Notes: generated by a model not told the origin, from the letters alone. A DNA stretch of 64,000 bases from an uncultured Flavobacteriaceae bacterium (GCA_947497245.1 CANMFO010000003.1:1-64000); one strand, 5' to 3'. Positions 45,406-55,530 are shown, numbered from the stretch's first letter. Program-made: numbers and translations.

Positions 45406-47631
45406 CTAGAACAATACCGGGTGGTTTTGGACCAGTTTGCAGAACTGCTTTCCAAAATAGATCATTGCCTTTATTTCCTTTACGCTCAACAACCGTTCTT
45501 TCTTCAAGATCAAAAGGGATTCCCCGTTGGACTCTACATGGTAATAGGGGTTGCTTTCCAAGAACAGGATCAGTTCGTCGTTGAACAAAGATTGTATCTC
45601 TTTTTTGTTCTCCCCGCTAAGGAAGAACCTTCTATTAAAATCGGGGTGGTTTTCCAAATCGATGTCCTTAAACCCTGCCAGGTTGTAGATAAAATCCAAA
45701 AGCCCTTCCTTGTCCAAGGTGAATACGGGGATTTTCACGTCCAACTGCAGGTGCATTACCGTGGTTTTGACCACTTCCCTGGCGATAAAGGCCCCTTCGG
45801 TAAATTCAACATCGAATACCCGATACTTTCCTTCGCCATCCAACAGGGTGTTGTACAGATAGGGGATTTGTCGTGTCCTAAAAAAGATAAAATTGCCCAA
45901 AAATTTGGTCCCTGTGTCCTTTTTGGGTTCGTAGGACCACTTGAATTCATTTGCGGTAACCTTTAATAGGTCCTGTCTTTTGGTAAAATAGCGCTCAATT
46001 GGGTTCAATTTGGCCAAGGGTAGTATTTTCCGGATCGCGAACGGATGGGTAGAATCGGCACCATGCTTGTCGAGACCAATGATCTCCACACTTCCCCCAC
46101 GCTTGGCAAAGGTCTCGGAATAGCTCTCAAGACCTTCCATTACGGTATGGTCGACAAAATTGCAGAGCGAAAAGTCAAGGATTACATTTTCGTTTTCGGG
46201 AATCATGTCCAAATTGTTCTTCAACCTATAGAAATTTAGAAAGCTGCAAAAGTATTTTATGCTGACGTAGTAGTTCCCACCGTCCTGTTCCTTGAAAAGC
46301 AGCACATTGGGTTTGGCCGAATGGCTTATAAAGAATGAAAAGCTTCTATTGATCAGGACATGTATGATGAAGGTTACCAAGATACCGGCGCTGATGCCCG
46401 TGATCAGGTTGGTGAAAAGGGTTGTGAGCAAGGTCGCCAAAAAAATAACGATTTGTTCCTTTCCTATCCTGGCTACCTTCTGGAAGGTTTTCGGGGTCGC
46501 CAATTTATAGCCGGTGTAGACAAGTATGGCCGCCAGGGCCGCCAAGGGAATTTTCCGGAGCTGCGCTTGGAACAACAGGACGAACAGGACCAGAAAGGCC
46601 GCATGGGAAAAATTTGCCGACCGATTGGTCGCCCCGTTGTTGACATTTACCGAACTCCGCGCGATTACGGTCACGACATTGAGCCCGCCCAAAAGGCCAC
46701 TGATCGAGGTGGCCAGGCCAAGGGCCTTCAAATCCTTGTTTACGTTGGACCTTCTATTCTGCGGATCTAGCTTGTCTACGGCCTTGATACTTAACAAGGA
46801 TTCAATGCTCGCAATGAGCGTAATGGCAAAAACGGCTATGATAAAATCGGTCTGCAGTGCTTTGGAGAAATCCGGGGCGGCCAAATTGGTCAGTACATCG
46901 TCCGGAATGGTCACTAGAAACGCCGGCTCCATAGGGTAGGCAATGTTCAGCCAAAGACAGGCATAGCTAAATCCGATGGAAAGGATCAGGATCCACATCG
47001 GAGCGGGAATCAAATGAAAATAAGGGTTTCGGATCTTGGAATAAAAAATCATGATCAATAGGCTGACAAAGCCTATTATCGCAGCAATGAACATGCTGGT
47101 GCCCGACTGCTGAAAAAGAGAGAGAAACCCACTTGGGATTTGCCCCAGAAGGGTGATGATACTTCCCTCCGCGCTGGTGTTTCCGATCATGATGTGGAAT
47201 TGCTTTGCCAAGATCCCGATCCCAATGGCGGCCAGCATGCCCTCTATGGCCGAGGCCGGAAAGAAATCGGCAAGTCTTCCCATTTTCAGAAAGCCCAAGA
47301 GCAACATCAAAACACCCGAAAAAACGATAGCGGCCAGGGTAAACAGGTACCCCTGGTACATATCTCCATCGCCGAGGGTGGTAATGGCGCCCAAAAGTAC
47401 AATGACAAGACCATTTCCCGGGCCGGCAATGGTCACGTTCGATCCGCCGAAAACCGCCACGATAATACCACCGACCACCGCGGCGATGATTCCGGAGATG
47501 GGCGGCGCCTCGCTGGCCAGGGCCAGCCCAAGGCCTAGGGGAAGCGCGATCAGGGATACTACGAAACCCGAAAAAATATTCTTGGGCAAAGTGCTTATGA
47601 AGTGCTTGGTATGATCGGTTTTTGCGGTCAA
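45406..47631 (-). CDS. SulP family anion transporter with STAS and extra C-terminal domain
   Basis: A 741-residue inner-membrane anion carrier. Eleven or so helices span residues 15-430, with the SulP segments SLIALPLGLGLALASEAPPI and IASIESLLSIKAVDKLD. A STAS domain (about 440-530; VILDFSLCNFVDHTVMEG) follows. Beyond it lie about 200 residues found in some Bacteroidetes SulP proteins that I do not recognise (IFFRTRQIPYLYNTLLDG to the end). BicA-type members carry bicarbonate with Na+, others sulfate; the facing Na+/H+ antiporter gene favours a Na+-linked anion such as bicarbonate, as inference. The Usp gene ends 4 bp before the start codon. Confidence 0.92.
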   Translation of the reverse strand: MTAKTDHTKHFISTLPKNIFSGFVVSLIALPLGLGLALASEAPPISGIIAAVVGGIIVAVFGGSNVTIAGPGNGLVIVLLGAITTLGDGDMYQGYLFTLAAIVFSGVLMLLLGFLKMGRLADFFPASAIEGMLAAIGIGILAKQFHIMIGNTSAEGSIITLLGQIPSGFLSLFQQSGTSMFIAAIIGFVSLLIMIFYSKIRNPYFHLIPAPMWILILSIGFSYACLWLNIAYPMEPAFLVTIPDDVLTNLAAPDFSKALQTDFIIAVFAITLIASIESLLSIKAVDKLDPQNRRSNVNKDLKALGLATSISGLLGGLNVVTVIARSSVNVNNGATNRSANFSHAAFLVLFVLLFQAQLRKIPLAALAAILVYTGYKLATPKTFQKVARIGKEQIVIFLATLLTTLFTNLITGISAGILVTFIIHVLINRSFSFFISHSAKPNVLLFKEQDGGNYYVSIKYFCSFLNFYRLKNNLDMIPENENVILDFSLCNFVDHTVMEGLESYSETFAKRGGSVEIIGLDKHGADSTHPFAIRKILPLAKLNPIERYFTKRQDLLKVTANEFKWSYEPKKDTGTKFLGNFIFFRTRQIPYLYNTLLDGEGKYRVFDVEFTEGAFIAREVVKTTVMHLQLDVKIPVFTLDKEGLLDFIYNLAGFKDIDLENHPDFNRRFFLSGENKKEIQSLFNDELILFLESNPYYHVESNGESLLILKKERLLSVKEIKAMIYFGKQFCKLVQNHPVLF

Positions 47632-47635
47632 AAGT

Positions 47636-48493
47636 TCAATTGCGGATTATTAATAGATCTGTGGGCAGATCGGACAAAATGTATTCAATATCATGGGGAA
47701 AAATGCGATCCAGAATACCCGTTTTGGTGGGGGCGTTCATCACGAGGAGGTCGGCCCTTACCACTTCGGCATAATGGCCTATCGAGTACCCCCTTTTTCC
47801 GAAGATGCTCTGCGTCTTTACAAGAATGTTTTTGGTCAGGGATTCGGGCATGGCCGCAATGATCTTGCGCACCCTCGATTCTTCGCGCAACTTTAGCCTT
47901 TCTTTTATGATGTTTGCCTTTTTAAGGGACCGATCGTCCTCGACGGTGACGTCGATTTCCTTTCGGAGGATTTCTTCCACGATGGTGAGCTGCTGCGATC
48001 CAAGGGCATTGGCAACGTAAAAGGCATCTGTAATGGCCAAAGGGGTGTCCGGGGCATCCAACCCGTTTACCACCACATTTTTGCAGGGCACGCGTTCGGC
48101 CGAAGGCTTGATCAACAACAGGACCGAACAGCAGACTTTTCGGGTCAGTTTTCTGGCAATGGAGCCCACATAGAACTGGAACATATTTTCATGCTGCAGT
48201 GCTCCCAAAATCAAGAGATTGATGCCCATGGTCTTACAAGCATCGAGAATCACATGGTACGGATTCCCGCTTTGCCACCGGATCTCAACGGCCGGATCTT
48301 TAAACTCCACTTCCCCCAAAATGGAATTGATCTCATCCAGTTTTTGGTCGGTTTTTTCTCCCACGTGCAACAAGATCAGCTTTGCATCGAAGAAATGCGC
48401 GATGCGCGTGGTTTCGAGCACATTCACCCTCAGCGAAGGCGAAAATGCAAAACCGAACAGTATGGTTTTAAACGGATTGAGGTTGATTTCCAT
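47636..48493 (-). CDS. Universal stress protein (UspA) family
   Basis: A 285-residue cytoplasmic protein with an N-terminal Usp domain (about 5-130): FKTILFGFAFSPSLRVN, LILLHVGEK, then LLILGALQHENMFQFYVGSIARKL, which matches the ATP-loop pattern G-2x-G-9x-G only loosely. The second half ends in a Usp-like strand (RADLLVMNAPTKTGILDRIFPHDIEYIL), so it is probably a tandem Usp with a diverged middle. It lies 4 bp before the SulP gene and probably senses nucleotides or stress to tune that carrier. Divergent from the antiporter gene, 130 bp away. Confidence 0.85.
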   Translation of the reverse strand: MEINLNPFKTILFGFAFSPSLRVNVLETTRIAHFFDAKLILLHVGEKTDQKLDEINSILGEVEFKDPAVEIRWQSGNPYHVILDACKTMGINLLILGALQHENMFQFYVGSIARKLTRKVCCSVLLLIKPSAERVPCKNVVVNGLDAPDTPLAITDAFYVANALGSQQLTIVEEILRKEIDVTVEDDRSLKKANIIKERLKLREESRVRKIIAAMPESLTKNILVKTQSIFGKRGYSIGHYAEVVRADLLVMNAPTKTGILDRIFPHDIEYILSDLPTDLLIIRN

Positions 48494-48598
48494 TCAAATG
48501 GGTTGAAAGGCCAAGATAACACAATATTTGAGAATCAAAATCGGCATGACGTTTTTTGCAGGGTAACGATTAAAATGGTATTTTTCAATGGTCGCCCC

Positions 48599-48606
48599 TA
48601 CCTTTG
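48599..48606 (+). promoter_or_regulatory. Candidate -7 element of the antiporter gene
   Basis: TACCTTTG matches TANNTTTG exactly, 17 bp before the start codon of the antiporter gene. The -33 position holds only a T-rich stretch (GTATTTTTC). Confidence 0.4.
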
Positions 48607-48623
48607 TCAATTAAATAAGAACA

Positions 48624-50486
48624 ATGGTTGAACTTGCAGGAATCATTATCCTTGGAATCATCGCACAATGGGTGGCATGGCGGCTGAAATTGCCGGCCAT
48701 CCTGCCGCTGATATTGATCGGTCTTTTGGTCGGTCCCATTTCCACCTTGTTCACCAGTGACGGTTCCAAATTGGTAGAACCCATCTGGAACGGTACCAAA
48801 GGATTGTTTCCCGGAGAAGGCCTGTACTATTTTGTGTCGCTGGCCATCAGCATCATTCTTTTTGAGGGCGGTCTGACCCTCAGGCGCTCGGAAATACGCA
48901 ACGTGGGCCCCGTTATCACGAAATTGATCACGCTTGGGAGCTTGGTCACTTTTTTTGGGGCCGGCATAGCGGTACACTATATTTTCGGACTCAACTGGCA
49001 AATTTCTTTTTTGTTCTCCGCCCTGATCATTGTTACCGGACCCACTGTGATCACCCCCATTTTAAGGAACATCCCTTTGAAAAAGGACGTTTCGGCCGTT
49101 CTGAAATGGGAAGGTATTCTAATAGACCCCATAGGCGCCCTGGCCGCTGTTTTGGTGTTCGAGTTCATCATTGTGGGCGAGGGGCACGGATATACCCAAA
49201 CGGCACTTATGGAGTTCGGTAAGATTTTGCTCTTCGGGTTTAGTTTTGGTTTCACTTTCGCCCATGCGCTCGTATTTGTCATCAAAAAAAGTTTGGTGCC
49301 GCACTATTTGCTAAACGTGGTATCGCTTTCCGTGGTGCTGCTGGTCTTCGTTGTGTCAGACGTTTTTGCACACGAGTCGGGGCTGTTGGCGGTAGTGGTC
49401 ATGGGAATGGTCATGGGGAATACCGACCTGCCGAACATCAAGGAATTGTTGTATTTCAAGGAATCGCTGAGCGTACTTTTGATTTCCATACTTTTTATTT
49501 TGTTGTCCGCCAATATCAACATCTCGGACCTGGAATTGATCTACAACTGGAAAACGGCCCTGTTGTTTGCGGTCATCGTATTTCTGATACGGCCCATGGG
49601 CGTTTTTTTGAGCGCTTCGGGATCGAACCTGAAGCTCAATGAAAAGTTGTTCGTGGGCTGGGTCGGACCACGGGGTATCGTGGCGGCCGGGATCGCATCC
49701 CTCTTTGGATCGAAATTGATATCGCAGGGCGAGCCCGGAGCGGAGTACATTACCCCGCTGGTATTCATGATCGTTTTGGGCACGGTACTGCTCAATGCCA
49801 CTACCGCTAGGTTGTTTGCCAAAATGGTGGGCGTATTCCTTAAAAAATCCGAAGGCATCTTGATTATCGGCGCCACAAAGGTCTCCAGGCTTATTGGCGA
49901 TTATCTGCAAAAGAACGGGAGACACGTGGTGCTGATCGACAATAACCGAACCAATATCGAAAAGGCGCAAAACATTGGTTTGGAAGCCTTCACGGCAAAC
50001 ATTTATTCCACGAACCTCTCTGACAATATCGAACTGAACGATGTCGGGTATTTAATGGCTTTGACCGGAAATTCGGAAATCAATGAATTTGCAATCAAAA
50101 AGTTTGAAAAACAGTTTGGGGAGAACGGATCGTTCCGGTTGGTCAATGTGGATGAAATGAACGACCCTAAGGATAACCCCAAGGAAGGGCTTTTTTCGCA
50201 CACCGACGATTTCATTAAATTAATGGAAGCTGCCAGAAAATATCCGGCCGTACATGAAATCGGCCTCAAGAGCCGAGCGCATTACGAAGGGCTTATTTCG
50301 ATAACCGATGGCGATGAGGACATTATCCCCATCTTTCTTAAAGACCCCCAGGGCGACCTAAAGATCATTTCTTCGTTCAACACCAATTTTGAGGATATTG
50401 CAGAGGGATATCGATTGGTGTATTTGGGAAAGATGTTCGACCTTGATGAAGCGGTAAAGGTGAATGCCCCGACCGGGCCTACTTGA
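48624..50486 (+). CDS. CPA1-type Na+/H+ antiporter with RCK (TrkA-N) domain
   Basis: A cation:proton antiporter of 620 residues. The membrane part (about 1-400) has 12-13 helices, including ISIILFEGGLTLRRSEI, SALIIVTGPTVITPILRN, the ion-binding WEGILIDPIGALAAVLV (Asp-Pro) and VGWVGPRGIVAAGIASLFG. A TrkA-N/RCK domain follows (about 410-540; ILIIGATKVSRLIGDYLQ, VVLIDNNRTNIEKA), giving NAD(H)- or nucleotide-gated control. The remainder is a regulatory tail. It faces the Usp-SulP operon and could recycle Na+ used by that transporter. Its end overlaps the converging glycosidase gene by 8 bp. Confidence 0.92.
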   Translation: MVELAGIIILGIIAQWVAWRLKLPAILPLILIGLLVGPISTLFTSDGSKLVEPIWNGTKGLFPGEGLYYFVSLAISIILFEGGLTLRRSEIRNVGPVITKLITLGSLVTFFGAGIAVHYIFGLNWQISFLFSALIIVTGPTVITPILRNIPLKKDVSAVLKWEGILIDPIGALAAVLVFEFIIVGEGHGYTQTALMEFGKILLFGFSFGFTFAHALVFVIKKSLVPHYLLNVVSLSVVLLVFVVSDVFAHESGLLAVVVMGMVMGNTDLPNIKELLYFKESLSVLLISILFILLSANINISDLELIYNWKTALLFAVIVFLIRPMGVFLSASGSNLKLNEKLFVGWVGPRGIVAAGIASLFGSKLISQGEPGAEYITPLVFMIVLGTVLLNATTARLFAKMVGVFLKKSEGILIIGATKVSRLIGDYLQKNGRHVVLIDNNRTNIEKAQNIGLEAFTANIYSTNLSDNIELNDVGYLMALTGNSEINEFAIKKFEKQFGENGSFRLVNVDEMNDPKDNPKEGLFSHTDDFIKLMEAARKYPAVHEIGLKSRAHYEGLISITDGDEDIIPIFLKDPQGDLKIISSFNTNFEDIAEGYRLVYLGKMFDLDEAVKVNAPTGPT

Positions 50487-52104
50487 TCAAAAGTACCCAA
50501 GGATTGTGATCGGGCGCTCTGAAAGTAGTCGTGGAAACCTTTCCCATTTGCGCGGGTTCCCCGGTTCTGGGGTCGATCCACATATAGTTCAAGTGCATTG
50601 GTACGGCATCGATCGAAATTTCCCCGCCCCTGTCCAGATATGAAATGTAGAGCTCGCCCTCTTTGGCCAATAAGGGTCTGTTTTGCGCCAGGTCCCACCG
50701 TCTTTCGATGTCGGCCAGATCCAGGTCATCCAAAATTTTGCTTACAAGGCCCACATAGGACGACCCTTCCAAAGCCATGGCACCTTTCCAGGAGAGGGGC
50801 TGGTCGGTCCAGGACTGCCAACCTTCTTCGTCCTGGGCGATTTTCCACTGCCACAGGCTTGCCGCTCCGTAGACCACGCCCATGGTCCCGCCATGCATCA
50901 ATTGCATCCAAGCTTCCTCTCCCTGCCACCACCCCAGGCCGTTTTTGCCGTCGTTCATACCTTCGTAGGTGGGTTCCCCGTTGGCCACGGCCTTGGTGGG
51001 CATATTGTTGTACATGCGTTCCACCTTGTGGTACAGATGTTCATTTCCATGCCCGGTCTGGGCCCATTGAAAATCGAGCCATTCTTTATCTTGATAGGTT
51101 TTGTTATAGTGGAAACAGTGCTCACCGGGCTGGTTCTTCGCCCACTCCGCCAGATAGTCATCGCACGGGTTGTAATGGATGCCCGTAGGTTGGGCATAGC
51201 CGTCCCATTTTTGCAGCATCTCGCCACTTTCCAGGACTCCGGGGTCCTTGCCGTTATGATCCCCGCCCAAAAGCCAAAAGGCCGGATAGCTACCGTAACG
51301 GGCCAAGAGGTATTTGCAGTAGCGAACATATTCCCCGGGGGCCACCCTTCGGCCCAAGACCTGCTTTCCCTTCCACCCAAACCCATGGAAAACAGGTTGA
51401 AAGGCCGGAACGATCTCATGTTCCAGCAGCACGGCGATCAGGGAGTCGTAGTATTGGAAATACGCTACGTTCATTAGGTTGATGTGCCCGTCCTTCAAAT
51501 CTTTAAAAGCGCGCTTAAATCCTTTGACCGTATTGCGTTTGTCCGGGCCCTCTGCCCTCATATCGGGTTGTACGGTCATCATCAGTGCCGTGTTGAACCC
51601 TTTTTCCCTTCGGTCCCGGGCATAGATCACTACCTGCTCTTTGGTGGCCCGGAACGGAAGGGCCCAGGGCGTGTCTGCAACGACCAGGAACGACTTGCCG
51701 GATCGGTGCACGACATTTCTTTGGCCAGGGGATATTTTCAGGAGGCCGTTTTGTACCAGCTTGTTTTTCCCCTTATAGGGTGTTGAAGTGAAATGGCCCG
51801 TTTGGCCGTGCAGTCCGGTGTCGGTTGCATTGCTGGAGAAGGATTTCCATGTCCATTCACCGTTCGCATCGGGTGCGGCAAAACGAATCCTCCAAACCTT
51901 GTGCCCATCCCAGAACGCAGGTCGTTTCAAGCTATCCCCTTTTTGATTGACAAACAGTGCCCATACCGAAACGTCGGTATAGGGATTTTCATATCGGGCT
52001 TGTGCGGTCAATACGATCTCATGGGTGGTCCATTGGGGAACCAGGGCCTTTTCTCCTTGGGAACACCCCACGATCGGGAGCAACAAAAATAGGAACAGCC
52101 TCAT
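50479..52104 (-). CDS. Glycoside hydrolase-like lipoprotein, DUF5060 + DUF4038 (apiosidase-like)
   Basis: An exported glycosidase-like protein of 541 residues with a short lipoprotein signal (FLFLLLPIVGC). Residues about 25-115 form a DUF5060-type beta-sandwich (NPYTDVSVWALFVNQ, WTWKSFSSNATDTGLHG). A TIM barrel of the DUF4038/apiosidase-like type follows (FLVVADTPWALPFRAT; YPAFWLLGGDHNGKDPG; ANGEPTYEGMND with a likely acidic catalytic residue), then a C-terminal beta region (WIDPRTGEPAQMG). Relatives act on apiosyl or related side chains of pectin, but the substrate here is unknown. The exported isomerase-like gene lies 11 bp before its start, so the two are likely one operon. Confidence 0.87.
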   Translation of the reverse strand: MRLFLFLLLPIVGCSQGEKALVPQWTTHEIVLTAQARYENPYTDVSVWALFVNQKGDSLKRPAFWDGHKVWRIRFAAPDANGEWTWKSFSSNATDTGLHGQTGHFTSTPYKGKNKLVQNGLLKISPGQRNVVHRSGKSFLVVADTPWALPFRATKEQVVIYARDRREKGFNTALMMTVQPDMRAEGPDKRNTVKGFKRAFKDLKDGHINLMNVAYFQYYDSLIAVLLEHEIVPAFQPVFHGFGWKGKQVLGRRVAPGEYVRYCKYLLARYGSYPAFWLLGGDHNGKDPGVLESGEMLQKWDGYAQPTGIHYNPCDDYLAEWAKNQPGEHCFHYNKTYQDKEWLDFQWAQTGHGNEHLYHKVERMYNNMPTKAVANGEPTYEGMNDGKNGLGWWQGEEAWMQLMHGGTMGVVYGAASLWQWKIAQDEEGWQSWTDQPLSWKGAMALEGSSYVGLVSKILDDLDLADIERRWDLAQNRPLLAKEGELYISYLDRGGEISIDAVPMHLNYMWIDPRTGEPAQMGKVSTTTFRAPDHNPWVLLIK

Positions 52105-52115
52105 TTTTTATGGTT

Positions 52116-53024
52116 TTAGATCTGACGGATCGCTCCCCGTACCTCACTTAGCAGGGCCCGAACCTTTTGAAATGGGTCACCGGGCCCCAAGGTTTCCAAG
52201 GGAAGGTATCCTCGATACCCTGCCTGTTTCAGTATTTTGAACAACTTTATAAAATCGGTGGGCCGTTCGGATCCATTGACCCAAACGGTCTCTTTGATTT
52301 GCCATGTGATGGCGTGATGTATGTTCTGTGCTATTTCCCCATAGGGGTCTTTTTGCCTATAGCTCCCAATATCGAGGTTCAGCCCCAACCAGTCCGAACC
52401 TACCCATTCGAACAGTTGGTCCACATCATCTGCGGTTTTCAGAAATTCGTTATGGTTCTGCAACGCGATCATTACCCCGTATTGTTTGCCGTATTCGCAG
52501 CAAGTGCGGATATCGTCGGCGATCCATCGCATGACCTGAGGCCGGGTGTATCCCTTGTGATCGGAGGTGCCCGTAAAGATACGGAGATGCGGGCTTCCCA
52601 GTTTGGCCGCCGTTTCTATCCATTTTTTGGTGCGTTCGATATGGGCCTTTCTTTTGGCGGTGTTCGGATCGGCAAAGTCGTTTCTGATACCGGTACCGCT
52701 TATCGCTATCCCGAGCAAAAAAGCCTGCCTTTTAAACGTATTGATGAACGTATTGGAAGGTACTTCGGGATATCCGGGAAAATAGTAGCCCGTGGGATCT
52801 ATGGCGTCGAAATTGTTTTCAGCACAAAAGTCCAGTGCACCGAACAGGTCCATTTTGCCCGCTTTCAGAGCGGCATCAAAAGAATAGAGGTTCAGGCTCA
52901 GTTTAAACTTATGGGAACGCTCTTTCATGGGATCGGAAAAGGCAAACGTCCCTTGGCAAACCATCCAGGCAGGTACGGAGAGAGCGGCCTTGAAAAATTT
53001 TCTTCTGGAGGTTGAGGCGTCCAT
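52116..53024 (-). CDS. Tat-exported sugar phosphate isomerase/epimerase-like TIM barrel
   Basis: A 302-residue xylose-isomerase-like TIM-barrel protein. Despite the family name it carries a twin-arginine-like signal (TSRRKFFKAALSVPAW), so it acts outside the cytoplasm on unphosphorylated sugar. Metal-ligand segments include IALQNHNEFLK (His/Glu), WLGLNLDIGSY (Asp) and YRGYLPLETLG (Glu). Recent work assigns some relatives to 3-keto-glycoside cleavage or epimerisation, consistent with a DUF1080 protein elsewhere in this window, but that link is inference. ATG 53024 is preferred to the upstream GTG at 53045. Likely cotranscribed with the DUF4038 gene. Confidence 0.87.
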   Translation of the reverse strand: MDASTSRRKFFKAALSVPAWMVCQGTFAFSDPMKERSHKFKLSLNLYSFDAALKAGKMDLFGALDFCAENNFDAIDPTGYYFPGYPEVPSNTFINTFKRQAFLLGIAISGTGIRNDFADPNTAKRKAHIERTKKWIETAAKLGSPHLRIFTGTSDHKGYTRPQVMRWIADDIRTCCEYGKQYGVMIALQNHNEFLKTADDVDQLFEWVGSDWLGLNLDIGSYRQKDPYGEIAQNIHHAITWQIKETVWVNGSERPTDFIKLFKILKQAGYRGYLPLETLGPGDPFQKVRALLSEVRGAIRQI

Positions 53025-53073
53025 CGCTGTTTTTTTGGAAAACACCTAAAAGTAAGAAAAAAGCAAGAATGGA

Positions 53074-53307
53074 CTATCCTGAAAATGGCATGGTCTTCCA
53101 AACAGTGACGGCGATATCGTCTTTTTCCACCTCATAATTTTGTCCGGCGACCAAGTGGTAAAAATGGATCGAGGATTCGCGCCGTATCTTATCTTCCAAA
53201 AGGGAGGTATCAATATCACCACTTTCCTGTCTCCAGATGAAGATGGAATTCTGTTCTATCTGTATAATACGGTGCTTGGCCGTAAATTGTGCTACATAGG
53301 TAACCAT
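53074..53307 (-). CDS. Hypothetical protein, 77 residues
   Basis: A short reading frame beginning ATG 53307 that I do not recognise. The product is soluble and mixed in charge (MVTYVAQFTAKHRIIQIEQN ... SSIHFYHLVAGQNYEVEKDD), with no signal peptide or membrane segment. Composition is protein-like and the gene fills the gap between lepA and the exported isomerase gene in the same direction, 49 bp ahead of the latter. It may be a small conserved protein or chance; the opposite-strand frame here is less convincing. Confidence 0.45.
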   Translation of the reverse strand: MVTYVAQFTAKHRIIQIEQNSIFIWRQESGDIDTSLLEDKIRRESSIHFYHLVAGQNYEVEKDDIAVTVWKTMPFSG

Positions 53308-53435
53308 AAAGTTGTGGGAGGAACGTAACGGTTAATAGTGGTCCAAATTAAACGAAAAACAGGTTTCCAGAAAAATTAATGTAGGAAAAATCAAAATTTG
53401 TGTGGTGAAACCATCAAAAAATGGCTGTAGAATGT

Positions 53436-55232
53436 TTAGTCGTTCAATTTTAGTACGGCCATAAAAGCCTGCTGGGGAATCTCTACATTGCCCACTTGGC
53501 GCATGCGTTTTTTCCCTTTTTTCTGTTTTTCCAGCAGCTTTCTTTTCCGGGAAATGTCTCCCCCATAACACTTGGCCGTAACATCTTTTCGAAGGGCCTT
53601 GATCGTCTCCCGCGAAATGATCTTGGCCCCTATGGCGGCCTGAATGGGGATATCGAATTGCTGTCTCGGGATGAGTTCCTTCAACTTTTCACACATTTTT
53701 TTTCCTATGGTCACGGCATTGTCGAAATGGATCAGGGCGGAAAGTGCATCTACGGGCTGTCCGTTCAACAGAATATCCACCCGGACCAATTTGGAGGCCC
53801 GCATTCCGATGGGCGAATAATCGAAGGAGGCATATCCCTTGGAAACGGTTTTCAACCGGTCATAGAAATCGAACACGATTTCGGCCAAGGGCATATCAAA
53901 GGTGAGTTCCACACGATCGGTAGTGAGATAGGTCTGGTTGGTGATCAGGCCCCGTTTGTCGATACAGAGCGACATCACATTGCCCACAAAATCGGCCTTG
54001 GTGATGATCGTGGCCTTGATATACGGTTCTTCTACCCGTTCCATTGTGGAAGGATCGGGCAGGTCTGTCGGGTTGTTCACAATGAGCGCCTCAGCCGGAT
54101 TTTTTCGGGTAAAGGCGTGGTAACTAACATTGGGGACAGTGGTGATCACCGTCATATCGAACTCCCGCTCCAGGCGTTCCTGTATGATTTCCATATGGAG
54201 CATCCCCAGGAAACCACAGCGAAAACCAAAACCCAGGGCGGCACTGCTCTCGGGAGTAAAGACCAGGGAAGCATCGTTGAGCTGTAATTTTTCCATGGAG
54301 GAGCGCAGTTCCTCAAAATCTTCGGTATCCACCGGATATATCCCCGCAAAGACCATAGGTTTTACATCTTCGAATCCGGCGATCGCATTTTTTGTGGGAT
54401 GGGCGGCATCCGTAATGGTATCGCCCACCTTAACCTCCCGGGCGTCCTTTATTCCCGTGATCAGATAGCCCACATCTCCCGCTTTGATACTTTGCTGTGG
54501 GTGCTGCGTAAGTTTCAAGGTGCCCACCTCATCGGCAAAATAGCTTTTGTCCGTTGCCACAAATTTAATTTTCTGTCCTTTCCTGATCTCGCCGTTGATC
54601 ACCCTGAAATAGGTTTCGACCCCACGGAATGGATTGTAGACCGAATCAAAGACCAGTGCTTGTAGCGATTCGTCCAAATTTCCAGTGGGTGCTGGAATGC
54701 GCTCGATGATGGCCGCCAGAATTTCGGCAATTCCCAAGCCGGTCTTGGCACTGGCCGGGATCACCTCCTCTACCTTGCAGCCCAGCAAATCGACAATATC
54801 ATCCGTCACTTCCTCCGGGCTGGCACTGGGCAGGTCCACCTTGTTCAGTATTGGAATGATCTCCAGGTCGTTCTCCAATGCCAAATAAAGGTTGCTTATG
54901 GTCTGTGCCTGGATACTTTGAGCGGCATCTACCACCAAAAGGGCCCCTTCACAAGCGGCTATCGACCGGGAAACTTCATAGGAGAAATCGACATGGCCCG
55001 GGGTGTCGATAAGGTTGAGGACATAGTCCTCGCCCTCATGGGTATATTCCATTTGAATCGCATGGCTTTTGATGGTAATGCCGCGCTCCCGCTCCAGATC
55101 CATATTGTCGAGGAGTTGTTCCTTCTTCTCGCGCTCGGTTACCGAACCGGTATAGTCCAATAGTCGGTCGGCCAGGGTACTTTTGCCATGGTCGATATGG
55201 GCGATGATGCAAAAATTTCGGATGTTCTTCAT
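53436..55232 (-). CDS. lepA: Elongation factor 4 (LepA) GTPase
   Basis: Ribosome-associated translational GTPase that back-translocates or aids ribosome assembly under stress. At 598 residues it is standard length. G1 is [15 protein letters not shown] (about 10-24), the switch region [18 protein letters not shown]3 DTPGHVDF and G4 NKVDLP. Domain II begins near 185 ([18 protein letters not shown]), and the LepA-specific C-terminal domain ends with [20 protein letters not shown] followed by GKKRMRQVG, the LepA signature. No partner gene is required. The 128-bp gap downstream holds nothing clear. Confidence 0.97.
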   Translation of the reverse strand: MKNIRNFCIIAHIDHGKSTLADRLLDYTGSVTEREKKEQLLDNMDLERERGITIKSHAIQMEYTHEGEDYVLNLIDTPGHVDFSYEVSRSIAACEGALLVVDAAQSIQAQTISNLYLALENDLEIIPILNKVDLPSASPEEVTDDIVDLLGCKVEEVIPASAKTGLGIAEILAAIIERIPAPTGNLDESLQALVFDSVYNPFRGVETYFRVINGEIRKGQKIKFVATDKSYFADEVGTLKLTQHPQQSIKAGDVGYLITGIKDAREVKVGDTITDAAHPTKNAIAGFEDVKPMVFAGIYPVDTEDFEELRSSMEKLQLNDASLVFTPESSAALGFGFRCGFLGMLHMEIIQERLEREFDMTVITTVPNVSYHAFTRKNPAEALIVNNPTDLPDPSTMERVEEPYIKATIITKADFVGNVMSLCIDKRGLITNQTYLTTDRVELTFDMPLAEIVFDFYDRLKTVSKGYASFDYSPIGMRASKLVRVDILLNGQPVDALSALIHFDNAVTIGKKMCEKLKELIPRQQFDIPIQAAIGAKIISRETIKALRKDVTAKCYGGDISRKRKLLEKQKKGKKRMRQVGNVEIPQQAFMAVLKLND

Positions 55233-55317
55233 GGATACGGCTAAAGCGAGTGCAAATATAGTTTTATTTTATACGCGGGTTGAACGGCCGGGCCATTAAT
55301 TTGTCCCGCGAAACCGC

Positions 55318-55530
55318 TCAGAACCCGCCCGCCAATCCCCCACAGATGCCCAGACTTATAAGAAGATAGACGCCTGCCAGGATATACAGAACCTTGGCCG
55401 CTTTTTTGTTGTTTTTTCGCAGTACAAGCCCGATGATCAAAAGTATTAGGGCCGGTCCGAACATTATAAGAAGGATGAGTATCAAGAGGCCTTCCAGGCC
55501 ACCGATTTCCAAAGGCAAGATCAAGTTCAT
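55318..55530 (-). CDS. Small two-helix membrane protein beside the radical SAM gene
   Basis: A 70-residue hydrophobic protein with two predicted helices: residues about 10-37 (GLEGLLILILLIMFGPALIL) and about 46-68 (VLYILAGVYLLISLGICGG), joined by a basic loop (LRKNNKKAAK) that should lie in the cytoplasm. Its ATG overlaps the radical SAM stop by 4 bp (ATGA), so it is translationally coupled. The function is unknown; coupling to a lipid-like radical SAM enzyme suggests a membrane subunit or anchor. Last gene of the trio, 85 bp before lepA. Confidence 0.75.
   Translation of the reverse strand: MNLILPLEIGGLEGLLILILLIMFGPALILLIIGLVLRKNNKKAAKVLYILAGVYLLISLGICGGLAGGF

Noticed and set aside
52167-53015. 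A 282-codon plus-strand frame opposite the isomerase-like gene
   Set aside because: The minus-strand gene has a Tat signal and TIM-barrel motifs; the opposite product has no recognisable feature. The same reasoning removes antisense frames at 53496-54287, 56160-56939, 50683-51477, 21803-22492 and 22992-23651.
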